Below are positions 6,720-13,581 of a stretch of DNA of 14,980 nucleotides, one piece after another. Position 1 is the first letter of the stretch. Each line of letters opens with the position of its first letter. Below the pieces are notes generated by a model that saw only the letters and a list, made by a program, of their open reading frames with translations, searched no databases and was not told the origin of the DNA. The translations under genes were made by a program, and so were the position numbers. The DNA is from Pyrobaculum sp. (GTDB taxonomy: Archaea; Thermoproteota; Thermoprotei; Thermoproteales; Thermoproteaceae). The stretch lies in NCBI GenBank assembly GCA_020833205.1, contig JAJHQT010000013.1:1-14980 (forward strand), read 5' to 3'.

Positions 6720-8054
6720 CTTCCTCGGATATATAAAGTCCTTGGGAGCCGCCTTGATGGGTTCAAGATACGGTCTCAACACTTGGGGGATCTCCACAAC
6801 GCCGTCCTCCCGCTGGTAGTTCTCTAAGATGGCGGTGATGGTGCGCGTCGTCGCGAGACCGGTGCAGTTGAGCGTATGTACAAATTCCCGTTTCATGCCT
6901 TTCCTAGTCACTCTTATGCCGAGTCTGTAGGACTGCCAATCTGTGACGTTGGAGCAACTGGCCAGCTCTCTGTACATCGCCTGGGCAGGGTACCACACCT
7001 CTATGTCGTACTTCTTGGCGGCCGGCGCCCCCAAGTCGTGCGCGCAGATGTTCACAACCCTGTAGGGCAGGCCCAGATCCCTTATGAGCTCCTCCGTGTT
7101 TTTAGTGATCTCTTCATGCCACTTCCACGACTCCTCCGGCAGAGAGAAGACGAACTGCTCCACCTTGTGGAATATGTGCACCCTGAATATGCCCTTCAGA
7201 TCCCGGTTGCCCGCCCCAGCCTCCTTCCGGAAGCACGGCGACCACCCCACGTAGAGCTGAGGCAACTCCTCTTCCACAAGCTCCCTCTTATAGAGGTAGG
7301 CGGCTATGCCGTGTTCCGCCGTCGCGATGAGGTACAGGTCTTCGCCGTCTATCTTGTAGATCGCGTCTTTAAACGTGTCGAAGTCCAGAACCCTTTTTAT
7401 GAGGTCGAGTTTAAGCATGTAGGGAGGAATCACGGGCCTAAACCCCCTCTGCGCGAGGCGGTCTAGTGCGTACATGGCGAGGGCGAAGTCTAGCCACACC
7501 AAGTCGTCGAAGAGGTAGTAGAAGCGGCTACCCGCGACCTCGCCCGCCTTGAGGGTGTCGGCCATCTTTAAAACCGCCTCGGCCATGTCGGCGTGGCCGA
7601 CCGGCGGCTTATCCACCACCACGTACTCCACGCCTGGGGGACCTGCGGCGCCTTTCACGACCTTAACGGCGCCCCAGTGCCTAACAGGAATCGAGTCGAC
7701 GCCCTCAGGGCAGACCGGCACCGAGTCGTGGATCAGATTGGGGAAGCTCCAAAGGACGTCTTCCCTGGCCCGCTCAACCTCCTCCAGCTCTTTCTCCACC
7801 TTCTCAAGCCTGGCCGCAAGCTCCCGTGCCTTCTCCACAATCTCCCTCCTCTTCTCCGGCGCCGCCCTTGCGCCTTCTCGCGACAGCTGGTTGTATTGAT
7901 GTCTCAACTCGTCGACCTCCCGCCTCAACTGCCTCCACCTCGCGTCTAGCTCTAGAAACTTATCCACAAGAGATGTGTCCATCCTCCGCGCAGACAACAC
8001 CTTCCTCACATAGTCCGGGTTACTCCTCAAAGCCTCAAGTACGCTGTAAGACAT
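6717..8054 (-). CDS. serS: Seryl-tRNA synthetase
   Basis: 445 residues, class II synthetase of the common SerRS form (not the rare methanogen type). It charges tRNA-Ser with serine using ATP and also supplies Ser-tRNA-Sec where that pathway exists. Residues about 25-105 form the charged antiparallel coiled-coil arm that grips the tRNA long variable arm. In the catalytic core, motif 1 lies around GFRPVIPPYM (204-213), a TAEHG loop at 245-249, motif 2 at 272-300 with SPCFRKEAGAGNRD and the conserved arginines, and motif 3 at 394-430 ending IPQVLRPYL. The ATG at 8054 has a TATA-like box about 24 bases upstream, so a leaderless transcript is likely, 30 bases after the stop of the preceding gene. 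Downstream it runs directly into the antisense C/D sRNA. Confidence 0.97.
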   Translation of the reverse strand: MSYSVLEALRSNPDYVRKVLSARRMDTSLVDKFLELDARWRQLRREVDELRHQYNQLSREGARAAPEKRREIVEKARELAARLEKVEKELEEVERAREDVLWSFPNLIHDSVPVCPEGVDSIPVRHWGAVKVVKGAAGPPGVEYVVVDKPPVGHADMAEAVLKMADTLKAGEVAGSRFYYLFDDLVWLDFALAMYALDRLAQRGFRPVIPPYMLKLDLIKRVLDFDTFKDAIYKIDGEDLYLIATAEHGIAAYLYKRELVEEELPQLYVGWSPCFRKEAGAGNRDLKGIFRVHIFHKVEQFVFSLPEESWKWHEEITKNTEELIRDLGLPYRVVNICAHDLGAPAAKKYDIEVWYPAQAMYRELASCSNVTDWQSYRLGIRVTRKGMKREFVHTLNCTGLATTRTITAILENYQREDGVVEIPQVLRPYLEPIKAAPKDFIYPRK

Positions 8055-8073
8055 AAGGAGGGGGGTGCTTTAT

Positions 8074-8082
8074 GTATAAAAC
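8074..8082 (-). promoter_or_regulatory. TATA-like promoter of serS
   Basis: The minus strand reads GTTTTATAC, centred about 24 bases before the ATG at 8054. It lies between the upstream gene's stop (8085) and serS, so serS need not depend on read-through. Confidence 0.5.
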
Positions 8083-8084
8083 TT

Positions 8085-8351
8085 TTACCTGCCTAGAAGA
8101 GATCTCAAGAGAGTCAACACCCTAGACAGCTCTTCTCCGCTGGAGACGCGGAACACGAGCAGAGGCACGGCATACCCCGGATGCCAGAACTCCACGTACA
8201 CAGCTTCCCTTAACGCTACGACGTGCACAAAATATTCCCGCTCGCCAGCCGCAAGTCTGTATACATATCGCCGACCTCTTTCAAACCGCAAGACTTCTAC
8301 CAACTCATAGGGCTCTTTCTCAAATTCTCTAATCAACAAAACGCTCTCCAC
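8085..8351 (-). CDS. Small protein of unknown function, 88 residues
   Basis: 88 residues with a strand-rich pattern (ELVEVLRFERG, RYVYRLAAGEREYFVHVVAL, AVYVEFWHPGYAVPLLVFRV) followed by a C-terminal helix (GEELSRVLTLLRSLLGR). This suggests a small beta-sheet domain with a terminal helix. It has no cysteines and no membrane segment, and I do not recognise it. The start is GTG at 8351 with the TATA-like box CTTTATATCT centred 25 bases upstream; an ATG two bases further upstream is in another frame and closes after six codons. The next gene upstream ends within this promoter, and serS follows 30 bases downstream with its own box. Confidence 0.68.
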   Translation of the reverse strand: MESVLLIREFEKEPYELVEVLRFERGRRYVYRLAAGEREYFVHVVALREAVYVEFWHPGYAVPLLVFRVSSGEELSRVLTLLRSLLGR

Positions 8352-8371
8352 ATAACGTATACACCTACTGC

Positions 8372-8380
8372 TTTATATCT
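8372..8380 (-). promoter_or_regulatory. TATA-like promoter of the 88-residue protein gene
   Basis: The minus strand reads AGATATAAA, centred about 25 bases before the GTG at 8351. It touches the stop codon of the upstream membrane protein gene, showing how tightly the genes are packed. Confidence 0.5.
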
Positions 8381-8856
8381 TAGATAGTCTCAACATCCTC
8401 GTCTTCCCTACCGCCTTCAACCACGTTGAGGTACATAACGCGTATAAGCTTCTTGCTCTCTGGCACAATACTGCCGAGATACACAAGAGCGGAAAGACCT
8501 AACAACGCCAAAGAAAGCGCAAGCGTGCTGTCAAACCTAAGCTGAGACAGCGAATACGGCGTAACCACACTCCTCAAATGCCCCAACTTCACCATAGCCG
8601 CCACCAACGACGAAAGCAACGCAAGAGAAAGGCCAACCGTGACTAGCCACCTCCCGTCCCCCCGATTCCGCACGGCAGACGCCATGTTGACAACAACGTA
8701 AGGCGCCACAGACACAAAAGTCATCAGATACACGCCGATTAGCAGGGGGTATACATCCAGCAACCCAGCCCACCATACGTTAAACAACGTGTAGAGTACA
8801 CTAAAAATAACAAAGACGAGTCCGATCCTCACAGACTTAGAAATTATGTCAAGCAT
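8380..8856 (-). CDS. Small four-helix membrane protein, function unknown
   Basis: 158 residues from ATG at 8856. Four hydrophobic segments are apparent: about residues 10-30 (IGLVFVIFSVLYTLFNVWW), 33-58, 73-90 (LVTVGLSLALLSSLVAAM) and 110-132 (STLALSLALLGLSALVYLG). Short polar loops separate them, and an acidic tail (EGGREDEDVETI) closes the protein. No family is recognised. A longer frame opens with TTG at 8874, but the TATA-like box GTTTATTAG at 8875-8883 sits right against that TTG. It is 23 bases before the ATG at 8856, so the ATG is preferred. The gene follows nrdJ on the same strand with a 51-base gap. Confidence 0.68.
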   Translation of the reverse strand: MLDIISKSVRIGLVFVIFSVLYTLFNVWWAGLLDVYPLLIGVYLMTFVSVAPYVVVNMASAVRNRGDGRWLVTVGLSLALLSSLVAAMVKLGHLRSVVTPYSLSQLRFDSTLALSLALLGLSALVYLGSIVPESKKLIRVMYLNVVEGGREDEDVETI

Positions 8857-8874
8857 GAAAACACGCTCATCCAA

Positions 8875-8883
8875 GTTTATTAG
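8875..8883 (-). promoter_or_regulatory. TATA-like promoter of the four-helix membrane protein gene
   Basis: The minus strand reads CTAATAAAC, centred 23 bases before the ATG at 8856. Its position decides the start codon in favour of ATG 8856 over TTG 8874. Confidence 0.45.
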
Positions 8884-8907
8884 GACAACGCGTAAGCAGA
8901 ACTACGA

Positions 8908-11466
8908 TCACCCGCACTCGCCGGTCTTGCAGTACGGGTCCTTCCCCTCCTCCAAGGCCTTCAGCTTGGCCTCGGCCGCCGTCTCGTCTATCGGCTTGTC
9001 AAGCGCCAAAGGCTTTACGACGATCTTTGTGTCGGCGAGCTTCTTCTTAATCTCCTGCCTCAGCCCAGTGTAGATTACCTGCACAGACTTGCTCTTGTCG
9101 CGGTACACTGTTATGCCCTTCACCCCCACGGCCCAGGCGAAGGCGAAGGCCCAGTACACGTCCTCCTTGGGGGCGTTGGCTGGCATGTTGATGGTTTTGG
9201 ATATGCCTTGGTCTACCCACTGCTGAGCACTGGCTTGTATCAACACGTGCCAAAGCCAGCCGATCTCCATGGCGGTGGCGAGGAGGTGCTTCACGCCGTC
9301 GGGGACTGGGGCGTCTCTCAACATGCCTGTCTCCTCCACGACGCGGCGTACCTGCGGCGTCCACAGCCCCCTGGCCTTGAGGTACTCGATCCCGGGGCCG
9401 TAGTACTCGACGAGCGTCCCCACAGTCACGTTGCGGAAGAAGGCCAGTGCGAATATGGGCTCCACCCCGCTGGTGGTGCCAGCCAGTATGCTGGTCCTGC
9501 CGGTAGGCGCGATGGAGAGCACCACGGAGTTCCTCACGCCGCCCCTCACCTTCTCCCTAAGCCTATCGAGATGCGGCCTCAGCCACTCCCTAGTCCGCAT
9601 GGTGATGTCCCTGAGTCGGTCGCCGGTCTCCTGTAGCTCCTTCGGGTAGACGTGCTTTATCCGCTCCCACCTGCCCCAGACGAAGTCTTGGTACTTCAAC
9701 ACGGGGATTTCGCCTTTCGCGTATATCGACTTCTCGAAGAACTTGAAGGGCCCCCTCTCCCGCGCCAAGTTGGCAGACTCGTCGAGGGCGTGGACGTATA
9801 TCCACGCCATTATGCGGTTTATCAGCTCCACCGCCTCCCACGAGGCGTAGGGGATTTCCAGCTTTAGAAGGAGCTCGGCGAAGCCCATAATGCCCAGACC
9901 GTTCTTCCGCGTGGCTAAGTTCATCTCGTCTATGACCTTTATGCCGGTTCTGCTCCTCTCAATGGCGTCGTCGAGGAACCGCGTGCCTATGCGCGCCGCC
10001 TCCGCAAGCCCCTCCCAGTCCACACACGACAGCTTCTCCTCGAAGGTCCCGCCCGTACAGTTCGGCTTCACAAATTTCACCAGGTTTATGTGAGTAAGAT
10101 TGCAAACCTCGAACGGATTCTGAAGCGTCTCGCTACAGGGATTAACCACCCTCCACATATATCTGAACTTGTATCCCGCAACTTCGATTTCTTCTCCTAA
10201 CAGCGGGTTTGAGGCGTTGAGATTTGTCTTGAATATAATGCCCGGGTCGCCGGAGTCCCAGGCCCCCTCGGCTATTTCGCGGAATAGGTCGCGGGCGTCT
10301 ACCTCGCCCCACGCAACCTCTTTAGGCACCTCGGCCTCCTTGTGGATGTCGACATACTCTACGGGCTTTCTGCCCGTCTTGTCGTAGAATATCCTCGGGT
10401 TTATGAGGGGGTACCTGGGGTCTTTGTCCACGCCCAGTGCCTTCTCCATGAAGGTGTCGTCGACGAAGACGGATATGTTGAAGTTCTGGAGATGCGCGTC
10501 TTTCAGCTCGCCGGTTTTCGCCTTGATGAATTTGCGTATGTCGGGGTGCCAGACGTGGAGCGTCCCCATCTGGGCGCCCCGCCTCTTGCCGCCCTGCTTT
10601 ATGACGTCTACGTTTGTGTCGAAGAGCCTCATGAAAGATACGGGCCCGCTGGCGACGCCCACGCTTCCCCTCACCACGTCGCCCTCCGGCCTCAGGAGGG
10701 AGAAGTCGTAGCCGACGCCGCCGCCAAGCTGTTGTATTACGCCGGAGTAGGCCAAGGCGTCGTAGATGCAGTATCTGCCAGGGTGCGTTATTGAGGAGAG
10801 GCAGTCCTCCACCTCCAGGGTGAAGCAGGAGGCGAACATCTCCTTCCCAGCCCAGGCGTTGAACCAGAAGGGCGATGCGGGCACGATCCTCTGCGCCGTG
10901 ATGGCGTCGTAGTAGCGTTTGGCTGTTGTTAAATCCCGCGCCACGGCGGTGGCCACCCGCCAAGCCGCCATGCTGGGGGTCTCGGCAAGCCGGAAGCTTG
11001 AGTCGCGCAGGGCGTAGTTGCCGTTGGTGAAGAGGCGCAAGGCGTTGTATGACAGCGCCTTGTCGAAGTCGGGCCTCGGCTCAAAGAGGCTCAACAACTC
11101 GAGGGACTCCTCCTTGAGCAGGCCGGACTCCGCCGCCAGTTGCCTAAACCGCGACACTGCGCGCTCTCCGTATCCCGTCTTAGTCTTGAGGAAGTCTTTG
11201 CCAAAGGCCTCCTTATATATACGTCCCAACAAATGTGATTTTGCCACCTCGGCCAGCTCCGGCCTGTCTATGGCCTTCTTGAGGAGCTCCAGATGGATCA
11301 TGTCTGCAAGCTCCCAAGACCCGACGTCTCTGTTTATGGCGATGTCGATTTCGCCGTCCACCCCAACCCCCGCGTCCTGTGCGGCGCGCAGAATGGAAAG
11401 CATCAACTTCTGCGGCGAGAAAGTTTCCGAGGGGCCGTTGAGTTTGGTAACTCTGTATATCATCAC
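8908..11466 (-). CDS. nrdJ: Adenosylcobalamin-dependent (class II) ribonucleoside-diphosphate reductase
   Basis: 852 residues. The enzyme reduces ribonucleotides to deoxyribonucleotides with a 5'-deoxyadenosyl-derived thiyl radical, needing no oxygen and no separate radical subunit. Residues 1-90 look like an ATP-cone (start RVTKLNGPSETFSPQKLMLSI). In the catalytic barrel, SCFTLEV holds the first redox cysteine (214). VNPCSETLQNPFEVCNLT holds Asn442, the thiyl Cys444, Glu446 and the second redox Cys455. The phosphate-binding segment APTGRTSILAGTTSGVEP is at 653-670. A C-terminal CKTGEC pair (846, 851) is the usual re-reduction dithiol. The class II assignment rests on the overall NrdJ-like arrangement and the absence of a small-subunit gene here. 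The start may be GTG 11466 or the adjoining ATG 11463. A thioredoxin-fold gene lies 55 bases upstream. No intein is present. Confidence 0.93.
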   Translation of the reverse strand: MMIYRVTKLNGPSETFSPQKLMLSILRAAQDAGVGVDGEIDIAINRDVGSWELADMIHLELLKKAIDRPELAEVAKSHLLGRIYKEAFGKDFLKTKTGYGERAVSRFRQLAAESGLLKEESLELLSLFEPRPDFDKALSYNALRLFTNGNYALRDSSFRLAETPSMAAWRVATAVARDLTTAKRYYDAITAQRIVPASPFWFNAWAGKEMFASCFTLEVEDCLSSITHPGRYCIYDALAYSGVIQQLGGGVGYDFSLLRPEGDVVRGSVGVASGPVSFMRLFDTNVDVIKQGGKRRGAQMGTLHVWHPDIRKFIKAKTGELKDAHLQNFNISVFVDDTFMEKALGVDKDPRYPLINPRIFYDKTGRKPVEYVDIHKEAEVPKEVAWGEVDARDLFREIAEGAWDSGDPGIIFKTNLNASNPLLGEEIEVAGYKFRYMWRVVNPCSETLQNPFEVCNLTHINLVKFVKPNCTGGTFEEKLSCVDWEGLAEAARIGTRFLDDAIERSRTGIKVIDEMNLATRKNGLGIMGFAELLLKLEIPYASWEAVELINRIMAWIYVHALDESANLARERGPFKFFEKSIYAKGEIPVLKYQDFVWGRWERIKHVYPKELQETGDRLRDITMRTREWLRPHLDRLREKVRGGVRNSVVLSIAPTGRTSILAGTTSGVEPIFALAFFRNVTVGTLVEYYGPGIEYLKARGLWTPQVRRVVEETGMLRDAPVPDGVKHLLATAMEIGWLWHVLIQASAQQWVDQGISKTINMPANAPKEDVYWAFAFAWAVGVKGITVYRDKSKSVQVIYTGLRQEIKKKLADTKIVVKPLALDKPIDETAAEAKLKALEEGKDPYCKTGECG

Positions 11467-11495
11467 TTCTTCATCTTCCCATATTTGTACTTCTA

Positions 11496-11504
11496 TAGTT
11501 AAAA
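11496..11504 (-). promoter_or_regulatory. TATA-like element upstream of nrdJ
   Basis: The minus strand reads TTTTAACTA, centred about 34-37 bases before the two possible starts, predicting a short leader of roughly ten bases. A second candidate, TACAAATAT at 11480-11488, is 21 bases before the ATG at 11463. Which one is used cannot be decided by eye. Confidence 0.35.
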
Positions 11505-11521
11505 TAAGTAAGTTTTAAGTT

Positions 11522-12256
11522 TTATGCCTGTTGTATTAGCGAGAGGAACTCGGCGTCGTTGAGAATTATTTGCTCTTCTGCTACTTTGTCCAGGTATTTT
11601 CTGCCAGCTTCTTTCAACGTGGTGTATACCGCATCTACTACCACGTCGGGGACTGTGGGCCTTGGATAGGGCAGGCCGACTCTGCCAAGGGTTGCCTTGG
11701 CTAAGATCCACATTTTGATGTGGCTTTTTTCCACCTCGTCTATGTCGACGCCTAGCCAATACATCTCTCTCACTAGGCTAAAAGTAAGCAACTTCACTAG
11801 GTGTTCCCAGTGTTCACTTAATAGCTCTGTTTCACTTGCTCTTATCTTCTCTAAAATCTGTGGCGTCTTGTGTTCTTGTTTATAGTGTTTAGCCCTTGAG
11901 AGTACTGAGACCAGCTCTGGGATTAGGAGCGGTTTCAACGATTTGTATAACATTACTGTGACTAACAACGCTTGACTCGTCATTACGCCTCTGACGAAAT
12001 TTTCCACTGCATCTTCTACGCTGAGCTCCTTTTCCATCTTTCCGCTTATTAACATGAGCACGTCCTCTGGCTCGACGGGGTCTAGTAAAACGAGTTCTCC
12101 ATCTATAAAAACGGCGGGGACGCTCAGTACGTAGTGTTTGAGGTAAGGGAAGTAAGGCACCCCAATCATTTCAAATTGGACTCCAGGCGTGTTTTTCAAG
12201 GCTTTATACAGCGTATAAGATGATTTACATGTGTGGTGAAGCAAGATCTTTATCAT
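11522..12256 (-). CDS. Thioredoxin/glutaredoxin-fold protein with helical C-terminal domain
   Basis: 244 residues. Residues 1-75 have a thioredoxin-like pattern: a first strand IKILLHHT, a CKSS motif at residues 10-13 starting the first helix, and VPAVFIDGELV with the cis-proline at 47. CxxS-type motifs work by a monothiol mechanism or lack a resolving cysteine; no other cysteine occurs in the protein. The remaining 165 residues are helical with several Glu/Lys-rich amphipathic segments and no recognised family. The frame extends 34 codons further upstream, but that part reads through a decayed gene remnant. The ATG at 12256 has a TATA box 25 bases before it and begins directly at the fold. 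The gene precedes nrdJ by 55 bases on the same strand, so it may help reduce the reductase; this is inference. Confidence 0.8.
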   Translation of the reverse strand: MIKILLHHTCKSSYTLYKALKNTPGVQFEMIGVPYFPYLKHYVLSVPAVFIDGELVLLDPVEPEDVLMLISGKMEKELSVEDAVENFVRGVMTSQALLVTVMLYKSLKPLLIPELVSVLSRAKHYKQEHKTPQILEKIRASETELLSEHWEHLVKLLTFSLVREMYWLGVDIDEVEKSHIKMWILAKATLGRVGLPYPRPTVPDVVVDAVYTTLKEAGRKYLDKVAEEQIILNDAEFLSLIQQA

Positions 12257-12276
12257 TGTTACCGCGATGCGTGATG

Positions 12277-12285
12277 TTTTTATTG
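12277..12285 (-). promoter_or_regulatory. TATA-like promoter of the thioredoxin-fold gene
   Basis: The minus strand reads CAATAAAAA, centred 25 bases before the ATG at 12256, predicting a leaderless transcript. It sits just downstream of the TFB gene remnant. Confidence 0.55.
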
Positions 12286-12299
12286 ATTTTCGGCAACCG

Positions 12300-12400
12300 T
12301 TCCCCTCGTCATCTCTCAGACTTCGCCAACCTGACCCCGCCTCAGCCAGCCTAGCCAAAAGCCCAGCCTCCTAAACAACGCAGGACAACGATGTGGCGGC
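12300..12400 (-). pseudogene. Decayed C-terminal fragment of a TFB-type gene
   Basis: The plus strand at 12337-12350 is identical over 14 bases to 13924-13937, inside the 3' end of the intact TFB-like gene. After a one-base length difference the match resumes (GCCCAGC, then CCTAAAC against CTTAAAC) to about 12390, where a two-base gap is needed. Translated, one frame gives LFRRLGF, matching FKKLGL. The next frame gives LARLAEAGSGWRSLRDD, matching the terminal LAEAAGATTASIRNAA. So this is the last cyclin-fold helices of a paralogue with frameshifts, and its 5' part is gone. It accounts for the false N-terminal extension of the thioredoxin-fold frame. Confidence 0.7.
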
Positions 12401-12407
12401 TCTTCGG

Positions 12408-12427
12408 TGCAAAAAAGGAGGAAAACG
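12408..12427 (-). terminator. T-rich terminator after the TFB operon
   Basis: Directly after the stop codon of the last operon gene, the minus strand runs CCGTTTTCCTCCTTTTTTGC. Pyrimidine/T-rich tracts of this kind are usual archaeal termination signals. There is no strong hairpin. Confidence 0.45.
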
Positions 12428-12428
12428 G

Positions 12429-12890
12429 TTAGAGTATCCTCACGTATTCTCTCGCTACCGTGGTGAATGCTAATAGCCCCTTGGGGCAGTACACCTCTCT
12501 AGTCTTGTCTTCGTATACCTCGTACCGCTTAAACTCTAGTTCTAACCTGACTTCCCTAACTGAGCCGTTTTGGGCGCAGTACGCCTTCGGCGGGTTTAGA
12601 GATAGGCATACCTCAGACCCGTCCCTAGCCACGTAAACCTCTATCATGTAGGGGTGGAGGATGCTCATTGGCCTTTGCTTTATCACATCAACCATCCACG
12701 GAAACCTCCTCAGCACCTTAGCTATTTCCACCAGCCTATCCCTAAGGACCAGCCACTTCCTAACCCAATCAACGCCGAAGGCGCTTAGCTCCGGATACTC
12801 CCTCAGAAGCCCTCCGCTGGGTCGGGCGGAGGAGACTTGCTCAGTCTCTCCACCTCGCGTTTGTACTCCTCTAGAATCTGCCTGGCGCAT
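12429..12890 (-). CDS. Unrecognised protein, fifth gene of the TFB operon, start uncertain
   Basis: The open frame from ATG 12890 gives 153 residues, but the first 28 (rich in Gly, Ser and Arg) lie over the end of the preceding gene and look non-coding. Protein-like sequence starts at about residue 29 (REYPELSAFGVDWVRKWLVL). That residue is a CTG codon at 12804-12806 overlapping the preceding TGA, the same layout as the ATGA junctions of the other operon genes. From there the product would be 125 residues. It has an N-terminal helix (VRKWLVLRDRLVEIAKVLRRF), then a strand-rich part with cysteines at 94, 105 and 135. It is probably a small alpha/beta protein with no membrane segment. I do not recognise it. 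The start could be CTG 12806, ATG 12890 or an internal ATG near 12695. Confidence 0.55.
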   Translation of the reverse strand: MRQADSRGVQTRGGETEQVSSARPSGGLLREYPELSAFGVDWVRKWLVLRDRLVEIAKVLRRFPWMVDVIKQRPMSILHPYMIEVYVARDGSEVCLSLNPPKAYCAQNGSVREVRLELEFKRYEVYEDKTREVYCPKGLLAFTTVAREYVRIL

Positions 12891-13327
12891 TCGTCGACTG
12901 TGCGGCAGCGGGGCTGGTCTAAATGCACGCCGTTCACAACGACGCCGCAGTAGACGTGGACTTCATAGCGGATGCCCCTCCTCTCCTCCACGCGCCTGTA
13001 CCACACACCCACGTCGTACTGCCCACTCAACTCCCACAAGGCATCAGCCACCTGTTGCTTAATGCAACCGCCCGCCTCTTCGCCACGCCTCCTCCACCGC
13101 TCCCTCGCCTCCCACCTCCTCCTATCCCTTGAGTAAACCCACACGCGGTAACGCACGCACACTCCTTTGCGGCACCCCTCCGCAGTCAGCACCCCCTCGT
13201 AGAGGCACCCGTCCTCCGCGCACCACTCCCTCGGAGGCGGCTCGTACTCCACGTACTGGAGGATACCCAGCTTCTGCGGCAGTTCAAAAACGGCGGCGGT
13301 GACCCTAATCTTTTTGGCCGCCGTCAT
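12803..13327 (-). CDS. Cysteine-rich protein of unknown function, fourth gene of the TFB operon
   Basis: 174 residues from ATG 13327, which overlaps the previous stop as ATGA. The N-terminal half carries a symmetric cysteine set, C-x4-C-x10-C-x4-C at residues 36, 41, 52 and 57, followed by strand RYRVWVYSRD and a strongly basic helix (RRRWEARERWRRRGEE). The second half has a Trp/Tyr-rich strand region (YDVGVWYRRVEERRGIRYEVHVYCGVVV) and further cysteines at 88, 127, 141 and 147, then a helix and a proline-rich tail. The cysteines could bind zinc or form disulfides, which are common inside cells of Pyrobaculum relatives. Alternating strands plus basic surface suggest nucleic acid binding, but this is inference. 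The longer open frame (to 13477) is rejected because it only overlaps the previous gene. Confidence 0.7.
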   Translation of the reverse strand: MTAAKKIRVTAAVFELPQKLGILQYVEYEPPPREWCAEDGCLYEGVLTAEGCRKGVCVRYRVWVYSRDRRRWEARERWRRRGEEAGGCIKQQVADALWELSGQYDVGVWYRRVEERRGIRYEVHVYCGVVVNGVHLDQPRCRTVDECARQILEEYKREVERLSKSPPPDPAEGF

Positions 13328-13581
13328 ATCCACTCCTTCAAGGCCGAAAGAACCTCCTCCGCGGCATCCCTCTCGATTAGATATGTTCCCTTTTTGAGCC
13401 GCCTCGCGAGGCCCTTCTCCACTAGGCGCATCATGAGCCAGTGCACAGCTATGCCGCACCTCCTGTCCACGCCGCATATGTTGCGGGTACGCACCGCGAC
13501 CACGGCGCCCCTCCCATCCTCCAGCCGCCTCTGTATGTGCAAAAGCAAAGCCGGCAGATACTGCTTAATCTTCCGCCTCAT
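13324..13581 (-). CDS. Small winged-helix-like protein, third gene of the TFB operon
   Basis: 85 residues from ATG 13581, which overlaps the previous stop as ATGA. It is basic and begins with a helix (KIKQYLPALLLHIQRRL). Then comes a strand (GAVVAVRTRNICGVD) and a helix AVHWLMMRLVEKGLARRLKKGTYLIERD, whose helix followed by a two-strand wing (ARRLKKGTYLIE) is the usual ending of a winged-helix domain. A C-terminal helix (AAEEVLSALKEW) closes it. Two cysteines (CGVDRRC) flank the region before the putative recognition helix. A DNA-binding role is inferred from shape and from the operon with a TFB. The longer upstream frame is discarded because it lies within the previous gene. Confidence 0.68.
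   Translation of the reverse strand: MRRKIKQYLPALLLHIQRRLEDGRGAVVAVRTRNICGVDRRCGIAVHWLMMRLVEKGLARRLKKGTYLIERDAAEEVLSALKEWI

Noticed and set aside
8054..8070. AAGGAGGGGGG next to the serS start
   Set aside because: It resembles a ribosome binding site but lies on the plus strand, while serS is on the minus strand.
8857..8874. Six-codon N-terminal extension from TTG 8874 for the four-helix membrane protein
   Set aside because: The TATA-like box abuts the TTG, so a transcript starting 26 bases downstream would begin near ATG 8856.
8908..11466. Intein in the ribonucleotide reductase
   Set aside because: The catalytic motifs are continuous at normal spacing, and no splicing motifs are seen.
12257..12358. 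34-residue N-terminal extension of the thioredoxin-fold protein
   Set aside because: The sequence belongs to the TFB remnant and promoter; the fold starts directly at ATG 12256.
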